In this document: positions 25,642 through 35,000 of the stretch, piece after piece
Layout: each line of letters starts with the position of its first letter
Position numbering within the stretch: position 1 is the stretch's first letter
Origin: Calditrichia bacterium
Lineage (GTDB): Bacteria; Calditrichota; Calditrichia; RBG-13-44-9; J075
Reading direction: 5' to 3'
Length of the DNA stretch: 64,000 bases
Assembly (NCBI GenBank): GCA_020635015.1
Contig: JACKAP010000005.1
Location: forward strand, 1 to 64,000
Translations under genes and position numbers: made by a program
The notes under the pieces: model-generated
The model's database searches: none
What the model saw: only the letters and a program-made list of their open reading frames with translations
What the model was told of the DNA's origin: nothing

Positions 25642-26730
25642 ATGGCTACATTGACCGGAACGCTTAACAAAACCGTTGCCGGCATCTTCAAACGGCTGAA
25701 ATATTTTCACGGGATGCTCCTCAGCGAGGAGGATTTTCAGGACGAACAGCGCTACTACCGGGAGAAGCTGAAACTGCGCAACCGCTTTTTGCATGGTTCG
25801 GGAGTGGTGCAGGGATTGCGCCTGAAAGAGAGCGCCGACCCGATCAACCAGGTGACCATTGAACCGGGCCTGGCGATCGACTGCAATGGGAATGAAATCC
25901 TGATTTGTAAGGAACACACCGTTTCCCTGGAAACGGAGATCGCCCACTTTGCCTACCAGGAACCATGCCAGTCGCAACCGAAAAAGAATCCCCGCCTTTA
26001 TATCGGGATCCAGTACTGTGAATGTGAGTCTGATCCGGTTGAACAGTATGCGTTGGAATGTGAGAATGGACGCCTGGCGCCGCAATTCTCCCGGGTGCGG
26101 GAAGGATTCTGCGTGCGGATATTTCAGCAATATGAGTTGAAAAACAGCAAATGCCAACTGTCGGTTAAACGGATCATTCAGCCGGAGTGCGGCGGGAACA
26201 CCCCGCCGGGCAAAGATTATTGTCCCGGAGCAGCGCATTGCTGTGCAGATGAGCATTTCATCATCCTGGGGTACATCTGGATTTGCGGTGAAGAGGTCAC
26301 CGAAATCACCTCCGACAAAATATTTACCTCCCAACCCCGCTTCCTGGCCCCACTTTATCTTCCTCCACAGCGCTGGGCCGATGCCAAGCTGGCGACTTAT
26401 CAGGCTTATCAGCGGGCCAACTCCCTGATAGATATTTCCGGCGTAATCGGCATGTCGGTGGATCATGCCCGGAGATGCCTGAAGGAACTGCTGGCGGGTC
26501 AGGACCAACAGATCATCATCACCCTGGTTTCGGTAAAGGCGCTCGGAGGTAAATTGAATGAAATTCGCGATGCGCTTCCCTATGCCGATCTCATACCGGG
26601 AGGCGAGGCACCGGCCACCATCCATATTACCCTGGTAACCGAGGCGCTCCCGGAGAGTCCTGCTCCGGCGGGCACGAACCCGGAAAAACAATTAAACGTG
26701 CTCTTTGCTTATCAGGAGAATCTCTTTTAG
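25642..26730 (+). CDS. eCIS baseplate-periphery protein, paralogue 2 (short)
   Basis: A 362-residue protein with the same N-terminal domain: 'FKRLKYFHGMLLSEEDFQDE', 'QRYYREKLKLRNRFLHGSGV', 'IEPGLAIDCNGNEILI'. The middle has many Cys residues ('QYCECESDP', 'PECGGNTPPGKDYCPGAAHCC'), perhaps metal- or disulfide-bound. The C-terminus has no propeller or fibre repeats. This may be the core version of the family, with the neighbours adding binding modules. I do not know a named function. Confidence 0.6.
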   Translation: MATLTGTLNKTVAGIFKRLKYFHGMLLSEEDFQDEQRYYREKLKLRNRFLHGSGVVQGLRLKESADPINQVTIEPGLAIDCNGNEILICKEHTVSLETEIAHFAYQEPCQSQPKKNPRLYIGIQYCECESDPVEQYALECENGRLAPQFSRVREGFCVRIFQQYELKNSKCQLSVKRIIQPECGGNTPPGKDYCPGAAHCCADEHFIILGYIWICGEEVTEITSDKIFTSQPRFLAPLYLPPQRWADAKLATYQAYQRANSLIDISGVIGMSVDHARRCLKELLAGQDQQIIITLVSVKALGGKLNEIRDALPYADLIPGGEAPATIHITLVTEALPESPAPAGTNPEKQLNVLFAYQENLF

Positions 26731-26760
26731 ATCTAAACTTTAAAATCTAAGGATATACCG

Positions 26761-29238
26761 ATGATGAACAACGACGGCAAGATACTGCGTTTGCGTTATT
26801 ATCAAGGCCAGTTGCTCACGAAGGAAGATTTTGAAGCACAGCAGGCCTACCATATTGAGAAACTGAGCCAGTTTTTGCGCCGGTTCCCCTTTGGGATCGT
26901 CAGCGGTTTTGAAATCGAGATAGTAATGAATGCGGATAATGTAGAAGGGATCCGCATTCAGGAAGGGCTGGCAATCGACCGCTTCGGGAATTATATCATC
27001 GTTCCTGAAGGAGGCGTTTACTTGGAACTGAATGACTTCACCGACGATGTCGCCGGTGGAAACGATTATCTCAGCCTGCAATACTATGAACAAAAAGTAC
27101 TGGAGGACGGTTCAGCCTGCAGCGCACCTCAGACGTGCAACCGGATTTTGGAAACCTTTACCATTCACTGGGATAACCGGCCTAACATCTACATTCCCCC
27201 GACCAACGGCGAGCCAGGCGTCTCCAAAATCACCCTGGCCCAGATTGAAATACGGTCACCGACGGAGGTGAATATTATTACAGATTTTGACCACCTCCAC
27301 CGGATCATCCGCCTGGATGCGCTCATCTTGAATGAATCTAGAATTCAGTTCAGCAGCAAAGAGGGGCATAATCATACCGGGAAAGGCAAAGGGACCCCGA
27401 TTGGCCCGGGTGGCATTGCCCGCCACGCGGTTGAGGCGGATAATATCGCCGAAAATGCGGTAGTAAAATCCCTGAACTCGCTCAAAGACTCAGTCACCCT
27501 GGTTGGCACCGGCGCGATTACAATCCAAAAAATTGAACAATTGAAGATACTTAAGATCCACTCCGCTTATGACGGCTACTCGCTCGATTCCAAAGACGAG
27601 GGTCCCGCGGACAGAGTATATGTCAATGAAGCGGGCGTAGTAGGAATCGCCACCACCTCGCCGACAGCGGTCGAAAACTACACGCTGGATGTCAACGGCA
27701 ATGTCGCGATCCGCGGGGAGGACAGCACCGCCACACCGGACCCCGGCTACGCACTGGATGTAAACGGCAACGTAAAGATACGCGGCGAATTAAACATTGG
27801 TCAGTCATTGAGCTTCGTCGAATTATCCGTTGAGGAACGCCTCGAGGTACTGGGCAGCCTGTACGCAGCAACCGATGGGCTGGGAAAAGTCGGTATCGGA
27901 ACCGCTGCGCCCGATACTCTGCTGCATATCCGCGGCACCAGCGATGTCGATCCCACCCTGAAACTCCAGGCCAGAGTGGCCGGCAGCAATCCCGGAAAAA
28001 TATCCCTGCGAAAAGCGAATGAGGATGGAGTTGATATTTACTATAAACAGGAAGGCGGGATAAACGGGCTTCGGTTCGAAACGGTTGCCGCCGGCACGGC
28101 CAACGGTGTTAAAATGATACTTGCGGCAGACGGAAAGGTCGGTATTGGCACCGGCCAGCCGGGGGAACTGCTGCACCTGAGCAGCAACAGCAATCCGGTA
28201 TTCCTGATCAATTCCCGAAACTCGGCGGAAAATGCCGGGAAGATCTCGTTCCGCCAAAAGGACAATGACGGCTTCGACCTGCGCGCCAGCGGTCAAAGTT
28301 TCCGGATCGAGGCGGTCACAGGGGGAAGCCCCGGATCGGCCGGCTTGACGGTTGCCCAGGACGGCAAGGTCGGCATCAGCAATGAATCGCCGGAAGCGAC
28401 TCTGGATGTAAAAGGCGCGATTAAATCTTCAACCGAAGCCGGCACGATTTTATACCATCATACCAACGAGTCCGGCATCCCCGACAGTGATGGTTTCCGT
28501 CTGCGATATGATCACAACTTTTTCGCCACGAACGCTGATGCCTTGATTATTGAAAAAACCGATGAAAACGATCCAATACCCGATGGCGGCATTGCTTTTG
28601 TCAACACCGGCAATAGTGGCACGGTGGTCCCATCTCTGGTAATCAGAGGCAGCGGCAAAGTTGGTATCGGTAAAATCGATCCGGCTGAATCGCTCGATGT
28701 CAAGGGCATCCTTCAGACCGAGAGAATTAAAATACCGGCAGGCGCCGCAAACGGTCGCGTACTGACCTCGGATGAATACGGGGAAGGCACCTGGCAGGAC
28801 AACAGCAACCTGATCGCCAGCAGTTTCCAGATGGCCCCCAACGCCGTTGAAGGGTATGTGCTGACCTCCGATTCATCCGGCAACGGCACCTGGCGGAAAC
28901 TGGCAGAGGATATCGCGGAAGACGCTGTTGCGGTCTCCATCGGCGGGGGAATAACGATTGATGTTGGAAGCGGTGAACCGTTTTTTATCCCCCACACCGA
29001 ATACCAGGTCTTTGACCATCCGGACGGTGAAGATTGGGAACCGGACCTCAGCAAGCCGATGGTCGGCTACGTCATTCCCGAATCGGGTTCGGAGGAACTG
29101 GCCCTGACCTGCCAATTGGGGATCAAACGCCTGGCCGGCAATCGCTATCAATTGGGGTTCGCCGTAACCAATCACAGCGAAACCAGCGCGTCATATACAC
29201 TGAAATTATTGATCTTAAACCTGCCGAAACCGTCATGA
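26761..29238 (+). CDS. eCIS tail-fibre-like protein, paralogue 3
   Basis: An 825-residue protein. Residues 1-90 carry the shared domain ('LRLRYYQGQLLTKEDFEAQQ', 'IQEGLAIDRFGNYIIV'). From about 295 to 700 it has tail-fibre repeats of the 'GKVGIGTAAPDTLLHIRG' kind (also 'VGIATTSPTAVENYTLDVNG', 'VGIGTGQPGELLHLSS', 'VGISNESPEATLDVKG'), typical of trimeric receptor-binding fibres. The end is a small beta domain without a visible autocleaving chaperone. This is the best candidate for the target-recognition fibre (Afp13 role). Its stop overlaps the start of the ParA gene (ATGA). Confidence 0.75.
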   Translation: MMNNDGKILRLRYYQGQLLTKEDFEAQQAYHIEKLSQFLRRFPFGIVSGFEIEIVMNADNVEGIRIQEGLAIDRFGNYIIVPEGGVYLELNDFTDDVAGGNDYLSLQYYEQKVLEDGSACSAPQTCNRILETFTIHWDNRPNIYIPPTNGEPGVSKITLAQIEIRSPTEVNIITDFDHLHRIIRLDALILNESRIQFSSKEGHNHTGKGKGTPIGPGGIARHAVEADNIAENAVVKSLNSLKDSVTLVGTGAITIQKIEQLKILKIHSAYDGYSLDSKDEGPADRVYVNEAGVVGIATTSPTAVENYTLDVNGNVAIRGEDSTATPDPGYALDVNGNVKIRGELNIGQSLSFVELSVEERLEVLGSLYAATDGLGKVGIGTAAPDTLLHIRGTSDVDPTLKLQARVAGSNPGKISLRKANEDGVDIYYKQEGGINGLRFETVAAGTANGVKMILAADGKVGIGTGQPGELLHLSSNSNPVFLINSRNSAENAGKISFRQKDNDGFDLRASGQSFRIEAVTGGSPGSAGLTVAQDGKVGISNESPEATLDVKGAIKSSTEAGTILYHHTNESGIPDSDGFRLRYDHNFFATNADALIIEKTDENDPIPDGGIAFVNTGNSGTVVPSLVIRGSGKVGIGKIDPAESLDVKGILQTERIKIPAGAANGRVLTSDEYGEGTWQDNSNLIASSFQMAPNAVEGYVLTSDSSGNGTWRKLAEDIAEDAVAVSIGGGITIDVGSGEPFFIPHTEYQVFDHPDGEDWEPDLSKPMVGYVIPESGSEELALTCQLGIKRLAGNRYQLGFAVTNHSETSASYTLKLLILNLPKPS

Positions 29239-29990
29239 TGCGTATTATCGCGATGATCAACCAGAAGGGCGGGGTGGGTAAAACCACTTCGGTGGTCAAC
29301 ATCGGGGCCGGGCTGGCCCGGCTGAAGCAGCGGGTGCTGCTGGTCGACCTCGACCCCCAGGCCCACCTCACCTACTCCCTGGGAGTGCGGGCGGAGGAAT
29401 TGGATACCGCCGTTTACGATCTGCTGAAAGGAGAAGCCACGCTGGAAGAGACGCTGCTGACGGCGCACGGCCTGAAGCTGATCCCCTCCTCGATCGACCT
29501 GGCCGCCGCCGAGATCGAGTTCTCCACCGAAGTGGGACGGGAGGCGTTTCTCAAAAACGTGCTGCAGCAGGTGAACGAGGTGGATTACGTGCTGCTCGAC
29601 TGCCCCCCCAACCTCGGACTGCTGACCCTCAACGCCCTCACCGCCGCCGGGGAGGTGCTGATCCCCCTGCAGGCGGAATTTCTCTCCACCAAGGGTTTGC
29701 AGCAACTGCTGGCGATGGTGGAGAAGGTGAATCAGCGGGTCAATCCCGGCCTGGCGATCCGTGGGATCATCGCCACCCTCTACGATCAGCGGTTGCGCCT
29801 GCACAATGAGGTGTTCGAGAACCTGCGCGAGCATTTTGGCAAAATGCTCTTCCGCACCTTCATCCGCCGCAATGTGGCCCTGGCGGAAGCGGCCAGCTTC
29901 GGACAGCCGATCTTCGAGTACGCGCCCAACAGCCACGGTGCGAGAGATTATGCCGCCCTGTGCAAGGAAATCAAAACGATGGGGAAATAG
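29235..29990 (+). CDS. Orphan ParA-family ATPase within eCIS operon
   Basis: A 251-residue ParA/Soj-type ATPase: deviant Walker A 'NQKGGVGKTT' (9-18), 'LLVDLDPQAHLTYSLG', 'VLLDCPPNLGLLTLNAL' and 'ARDYAALCKEI'. The first ATG (29235) overlaps the fibre stop; a second ATG follows at 29238. No ParB gene or parS-like repeats lie nearby. Orphan ParA proteins encoded beside large complexes often position them on the nucleoid, using a partner with a basic N-terminus. The next gene encodes such a protein. I infer a role in spacing or partitioning eCIS particles or cargo in the cell. Confidence 0.93.
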   Translation: MMRIIAMINQKGGVGKTTSVVNIGAGLARLKQRVLLVDLDPQAHLTYSLGVRAEELDTAVYDLLKGEATLEETLLTAHGLKLIPSSIDLAAAEIEFSTEVGREAFLKNVLQQVNEVDYVLLDCPPNLGLLTLNALTAAGEVLIPLQAEFLSTKGLQQLLAMVEKVNQRVNPGLAIRGIIATLYDQRLRLHNEVFENLREHFGKMLFRTFIRRNVALAEAASFGQPIFEYAPNSHGARDYAALCKEIKTMGK

Positions 29991-29991
29991 C

Positions 29992-30669
29992 ATGGCGAAG
30001 AAAAAACCACGTTTGAGCAAAGATGCTTTCGACTGGGTGAAAGACACCTCCCAGCCGGCATCAGAAACCGGCCCGAAACCTCCGGATGAACCGGTCGCTG
30101 CGCCGCCGAAAAAGCACGCCGCCTCCCCGAAAAAGAAGAACGCCGCCAAAGCGAAGACGCCGGCACCGGCTTCCAAACCGCAAATTAAGAAATCCTCCGG
30201 GAAGCGGCTGTTCGTACGCTACGCCGGAAACGGCATGATCATCTCCCTGGCGGAAGCGGGGAAAGGGGGAAAAAACCCTTTTCGCCATCTGCGCAGCGGT
30301 GAGCAGACCGGGGAGATTGAGTTAACCGCGGAACTGACCGGCAAAGCGCTGGCAGAACTTCACGAGCAGTATCATCTCGACACCACTGGTAAGACCACGC
30401 GACTGAAAGCCGGCAAAGCGCCGCTTCCGGCCGGCAAAGCACCGCAGGTCTCGGCGCAGCCGGCGGCGGCAGCCCGGCGCCCGGGAGGGAAATTCCAGAT
30501 GTACCGCGACAGCAAGGGCAAGTACCGCTGGCGACTCCGCGCCGCCAACAACGAGGTGATCGCCACCAGCAGCGGGGGATACCATAATAAAAGCGACTGC
30601 GAAAAAAGCATCGAACTGATCCGAACTCTCTCCCCCGGCGCCACCCTGCAAATGGAACAGAAGGATTAG
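29992..30669 (+). CDS. Basic, disordered protein with C-terminal DUF1508 (YegP-like) domain
   Basis: About 225 residues. The N-terminal 65 residues are Lys/Pro/Ala-rich (starts MAKKKPRLSKDAFDWVKDTS). A small beta-rich unit follows ('KRLFVRYAGNGMIISLAEAG'), then another Ala/Pro linker. Residues about 165-225 match YegP/DUF1508 ('GKFQMYRDSKGKYRWRLRAA', 'NNEVIATSSGGYHNKSDCEK'). It starts two bases after the ParA stop. A lysine-rich N-terminus next to an orphan ParA is what ParA-stimulating adaptors look like, so I propose it as the ParA partner (inference). Confidence 0.75.
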   Translation: MAKKKPRLSKDAFDWVKDTSQPASETGPKPPDEPVAAPPKKHAASPKKKNAAKAKTPAPASKPQIKKSSGKRLFVRYAGNGMIISLAEAGKGGKNPFRHLRSGEQTGEIELTAELTGKALAELHEQYHLDTTGKTTRLKAGKAPLPAGKAPQVSAQPAAAARRPGGKFQMYRDSKGKYRWRLRAANNEVIATSSGGYHNKSDCEKSIELIRTLSPGATLQMEQKD

Positions 30670-30673
30670 TCCC

Positions 30674-31459
30674 GTGAATGTGCAGCCGACACCATCCCTG
30701 CCCCTGGTCTCCTGCATCATGCCCACCCGCAACCGGCGGGTGTTTGTGGAACAGGCGATCCGTTACTTTCTGCGCCAGGACTATCCCCACAAGGAACTGC
30801 TGATCATCGACGACGGCAGTGATACCGTGCAGGATCTGGCAGCGCAGGATGCGGTGCTGCGTTATATCCGCCTGGAAAAGCGGCACAGCGTTGGTGCCAA
30901 GCGCAACCTGGCGGTGGAGGCGGCAAACGGGGAAATCATCCTGCACTGGGATGACGACGACTGGCACGCTCCCGGACGTATCCGCCTCCAGGTGGAGGCG
31001 CTGCTGCGCCAGGATGGTGAGATCTGCGGATGCCGCCGGCTGCTGAATTACCATCCCCGCTCCCGGCGGTTCTGGCTCTACGAATATCCCCTGAACCGGC
31101 GCAAATGGATGGCCGGGGGCACTTTCTGTTACCATAAATCTTTTTGGCGACGCCACCTTTTCCCGGATGTCAATGTGGGAGAGGACACCCGCTTTGTGTG
31201 GCAGCAGCCGTTGGATAAGGCCATCTTTCTGCCCGACTACCGCTTCTACCTCGCCATCGTTCACTCCGGCAACACCTCGCGCAAGTCCCTCGCCCCACCC
31301 TACTGGCAACGCTGGCGGGAGATGACCCTGGAGGAATTGGTGGGAGAGGACTGGCAGTTTTATGAAGCGCTCAGTGATCAGGGGGCAGTTGTCAGGGATC
31401 AGTTGTCAGTGGTCAGTTGTCGAAAAACGGTTACTAAAAAGACAAAAGTAACGACATAA
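30674..31459 (+). CDS. Family 2 glycosyltransferase
   Basis: A 261-residue GT-A-fold enzyme starting at GTG. It has the nucleotide-sugar-binding start 'VSCIMPTRNRRVFVEQAIRY', 'LLIIDDGSD', 'GAKRNLAVEAANGEIILHW' and the metal-binding DDDD (93-96). It lacks membrane segments, so it is cytosolic. It could glycosylate an eCIS component or cargo (inference from being last in the operon, four bases after the DUF1508 gene). The final 25 residues or so (from 'SDQGAVVRDQLSVVS') are encoded by a heptanucleotide repeat and are probably not ancestral. Confidence 0.88.
   Translation: MNVQPTPSLPLVSCIMPTRNRRVFVEQAIRYFLRQDYPHKELLIIDDGSDTVQDLAAQDAVLRYIRLEKRHSVGAKRNLAVEAANGEIILHWDDDDWHAPGRIRLQVEALLRQDGEICGCRRLLNYHPRSRRFWLYEYPLNRRKWMAGGTFCYHKSFWRRHLFPDVNVGEDTRFVWQQPLDKAIFLPDYRFYLAIVHSGNTSRKSLAPPYWQRWREMTLEELVGEDWQFYEALSDQGAVVRDQLSVVSCRKTVTKKTKVTT
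31372..31420. repeat. Heptanucleotide repeat CAGTTGT, 7 units
   Basis: Seven tandem 7-base units: CAGTGAT, CAGGGGG, CAGTTGT, CAGGGAT, CAGTTGT, CAGTGGT, CAGTTGT. The array lies inside the 3' end of the glycosyltransferase gene and encodes its odd tail. Confidence 0.85.
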
Positions 31460-31463
31460 TGAA

Positions 31464-31620
31464 TCCACGGATTACACGGATTAACACTGAAAGTGAATGG
31501 GTAAATGGGTTGATGGGTTGATGGGTTAATGAGTGATGGGATCAATGTCCGTTTTTCCCCATCAACCCATCAACTCATTAACAGTTTTTTTCATCAGTGT
31601 TAATCCGTGTAATCCGTGGA
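31464..31620. repeat. Palindromic intergenic element
   Basis: The 27 bases at 31464-31490 are the exact reverse complement of 31594-31620. Inside, an octamer array (ATGGGTTG-type, about 31496-31535) is mirrored by CATCAACC-type sequence at 31558-31580, so the whole 157-base element can fold back on itself. About 20 bases of the terminal repeat (ATCCACGGATTACACGGATT) recur at 48309-48328. No transposase is seen; it looks like a miniature, non-autonomous or extragenic palindrome. Confidence 0.85.
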
Positions 31621-31640
31621 CCAAAAAAATCGGAACTTAC

Positions 31641-31973
31641 ATGAACACCCGGCAAACCCAAACCGCGCAGAACGACCACGCCGCATCGGCGAAGGGGGCG
31701 AAAAAAACCGCCGAAGTGGAAGCGGCGCAGCCGGTAGCGAATCTGCTGCAGCGCTCGCCGGTGCCGGGAGGGGCGGCCCCTCCGGGCATCCGTCCCAACG
31801 GGCGCAATTACCGCTTTCTGCAGCGCACCCTGGGCAACCGGGCGGTGGGACGGATGGTGCAGGCCAAACTGACCATCGGGCAGCCACACGATAAATACGA
31901 GCAGGAAGCCGACCAGGTGGCCGACCAGGTGATGCGCTCCCCGGTGCCGGCCCTCCCTCCCAAACCGACCTGA
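31641..31973 (+). CDS. N-terminal segment of DUF4157 (eCIS core) protein, ends at in-frame TGA
   Basis: A 110-residue product from the ATG at 31641. It carries the N-terminal region usual for DUF4157 proteins: 'YRFLQRTLGNRAVGRMVQAK' then 'LTIGQPHDKYEQEADQVADQ' and 'VMRSPVP'. In the family these lines run directly into the 'IQRQ' repeats and the metallopeptidase-like core. Here a TGA at 31971 stops the frame, while the same frame stays open after it (TSGGGSSCGNGEQELPVQAK) and joins the next gene. It is either a split gene, a nonsense mutation, a sequencing error, or a short secretion/loading segment made separately. Confidence 0.65.
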   Translation: MNTRQTQTAQNDHAASAKGAKKTAEVEAAQPVANLLQRSPVPGGAAPPGIRPNGRNYRFLQRTLGNRAVGRMVQAKLTIGQPHDKYEQEADQVADQVMRSPVPALPPKPT

Positions 31974-32015
31974 ACGTCTGGCGGAGGTTCCTCGTGCGGG
32001 AATGGAGAACAGGAA

Positions 32016-35000
32016 TTGCCGGTACAGGCTAAACCCGGCGCAGTCAGAATCAGCCCACTCGTACAGCGACAGGAGGATGAGGAAGAAGCCGTTCAAACCA
32101 AACAACTCATCCAGCGACAAACTGAAGAAGAAGAAACCGTTCAAGCCAAACGCCTCATCCAGCGACAAACTGAAGAAGAAGAAACTGTTCAGACAAAGCC
32201 CATTATTCAACGTCAGGCTGAAGAAGAGGAAACCGTTCAGTCAAAGTCAATTATTCAACGTCAGGCTGAAGAAGAGGAAACCGTTCAAGCCAAGCCGGTC
32301 ATTCAACGACAGGTTGAAGAAGAAGAGCCGGTTCAACCTAAACCGATTATTCAGCGGCAGGCTGAAGAAGAGGAGATGCTTCAACCCAAATCACGGATCC
32401 AGCGGCAGACGGAAGAGGACGAACCCATCCAGCGAACCGGCGACGGTCTCTCCGGCATTTCGCCGGCAACCGCCGCCACCATCCACAGTCCCGGCCCGGG
32501 CGTACCGATGCCCACGGCCGTTCGCCAACGCATCGAACCCCATATAAATGCCGACCTCAGCGGAGTACGAATACACAGCGGTCCGGCAGCAAGCAACGCC
32601 GCCGCCAGTATTCAGGCGAGGGCTTTTACCCACGGCAGCGACATCTTTCTGAATCGCAACGAATCCAGCAGCGACCTGCCCCTGATGGCGCACGAATCGA
32701 CCCACGTGGTGCAGCAGGGAGCCGCTGTAGCGTCAGCGTCGGCCATGCCGGGGCTTCAACCGGCCGCATGCGCTCCTGGCGGCTGTATTCAAAAAGACGG
32801 CGAGGAAGATGAATCTTCCGGTATTTTGGGAGGCTTGGTCAGTTTTGGCTGGTCGGCATTTCGGGTCATTGCGCCCGCACAAACGGTATCGCTCTTAGAG
32901 GACATTTCCCGGGTGGGTATTGTGGGATATCTCCGGGAACGGCTCGGCGGCGTGTTCAATCATATCTTTGACGGACTGGGCAATAGCAGCGCCGCCGTGG
33001 GCCGGATTATCGAAATGTTCAGCATGCTGATTAGCAGGGCGGGCGCCGTCCTTTCTGCATTGGGCAGCGGCGACTGCCAACCGCTCTTCCAGGCAATGAA
33101 TGAACTCAAGGAGATCGTCAGCCAGATGGCCGGCGATGCCTGGGACGCCGTCAAAGAGTTCTTCCGGCCGGTCGGAGAATTTTTCAGCGATCTCTGGGAG
33201 TCATTTGGGGCGCCGGCAGTGGATTGGGTACGCGAGAGGGCCGCTGAATACTGGGAATTCATTCAGGATGTGGGTCGGACGATATGGGGTCTCACTGAGC
33301 CGATCCGGGAATTTTACGGTACCCTGGCAGGGAATGCCTGGCAGTGGATAAAAGAGCAACTGGGAATCCCGGAGAGCACGGAAGATGACAGCGAAGGCGG
33401 TATCATGCAGTGGGTGCAGGATCAGTTGGGAAATGCCTGGGAATATATCCAGGAACAATTGCGCCCGGTGATCGAACCGCTTCAAGGGGTAGCGCGAAGG
33501 GTGATGGATTTTCTGCCGATTACCGCCATTTTGAATCTGCGTGAGACCATCCAGGAGTGGATGCAGCAGGTGACCAACATGGCCGCGGCCATGGAGCAGG
33601 AGGAAGGAGTGGTCGAAGAGCAGGTGAGTTTGCGCGACGAGATCCTGCCTGCGGTATTGCAAACCATCGGCGCATTCCGGCAGCGCCTGATCGGCGCCGG
33701 ACAGTGGGTTTCGGGTCAAATCGGGGGACTGGTCGGCTCGGTGCAGGGGCTCATGGAAAGCATCCGCACCAATCCCATTCTTCGTGTCGCCGGCGGGGCC
33801 ATCCAGTGGCTGCAGGATAGGGCCGCACAGCTTGGTGAGTGGGCCCAGTCATCGGTCATGGATCTGTTCAACTTTGTGGGGGACGGTTTAGTTTACCTGT
33901 CGCGTTTTATCCGGCCGATACTGGATACTTTACAACAGCTGGTAGAATTACTCGGCGATCTGATCGGGAAGCTCCCCGATTTGGTGCTGGGGCCTGTCTG
34001 GCGGGCCATACCCCGCTGTATCCGCGACCCGGTGATGAACTTTATCATCAACAATATACTGCGCCATATTCCCATTTTCGGCCAGTTGATGGAAATACCC
34101 AACATTTGGGACCGGGTGCGCGATACCGCGCTGCGCATTCTCCGGCGGATATTTGTCGATGGCGATTTGCTGCGCGCCGCCTGGGTCTTCTTCCGCTCGA
34201 TCCTGGAGATCCTGGGCTTGCCGCCGGAGCTGGTCATTGAGGTCATCCAGAAAGCGGCCCAGGCGATCAGCGATATTCTCAACGACCCGGTGGGATTTTT
34301 CATCAACCTGGTGCGGGCGATGGGCCGGGGCTTTCAGCGCTTCTTTGACAATATCGGCCAGCATTTATTGGGAGGCCTTACCGGGTGGCTGTTCGGGCAG
34401 TTGCAGTCCGCCGGCATCACCCCGCCATCGGACATCAGTTTTGGCTCAATCCTGCGCCTGGTGCTGCAGGTATTGGACATTTCCGTCGACCGCATCTTCA
34501 GCCGGCTGGAAGCGCGGGTCGGCCAGCAGGTGGTGGCGAACCTGCGCCGGGCCATGAACTTCATGACCGGCGCCTGGGAATGGGTTTCCGCCCTGATTCA
34601 TGAAGGCCCCGGGGGCATCTGGCGCATGGTGCAGGAACGGATCAGCGACCTGTGGGACCAGGTGCGCAACAGCATTGTCAACTGGATATCCCAGACCATC
34701 ATCACCCGGGTCGCCCAGCGGCTGCTCACCATGCTGGATCCCACCGGGATCGGCGCGGCCATCAACCTGATCGTCACCATTTACGATGCCGTCCGCTCCT
34801 TTATGGAATACCTGGAGCGCATCCTGCGCATCGTGAATTCGGTATTGGACGGGGTCAACGACATTGCCCGGGGCAGTTACGAGCGCGCGGCGGAATTCCT
34901 GGAGAGCGCTCTCAGCCGGGCCATCCCGGTGGCTATCGGATTCCTGGCCAACATGCTGCACCTGGGCAACCTGGGAAGGCGCATCCGGGAAATGATCGAA

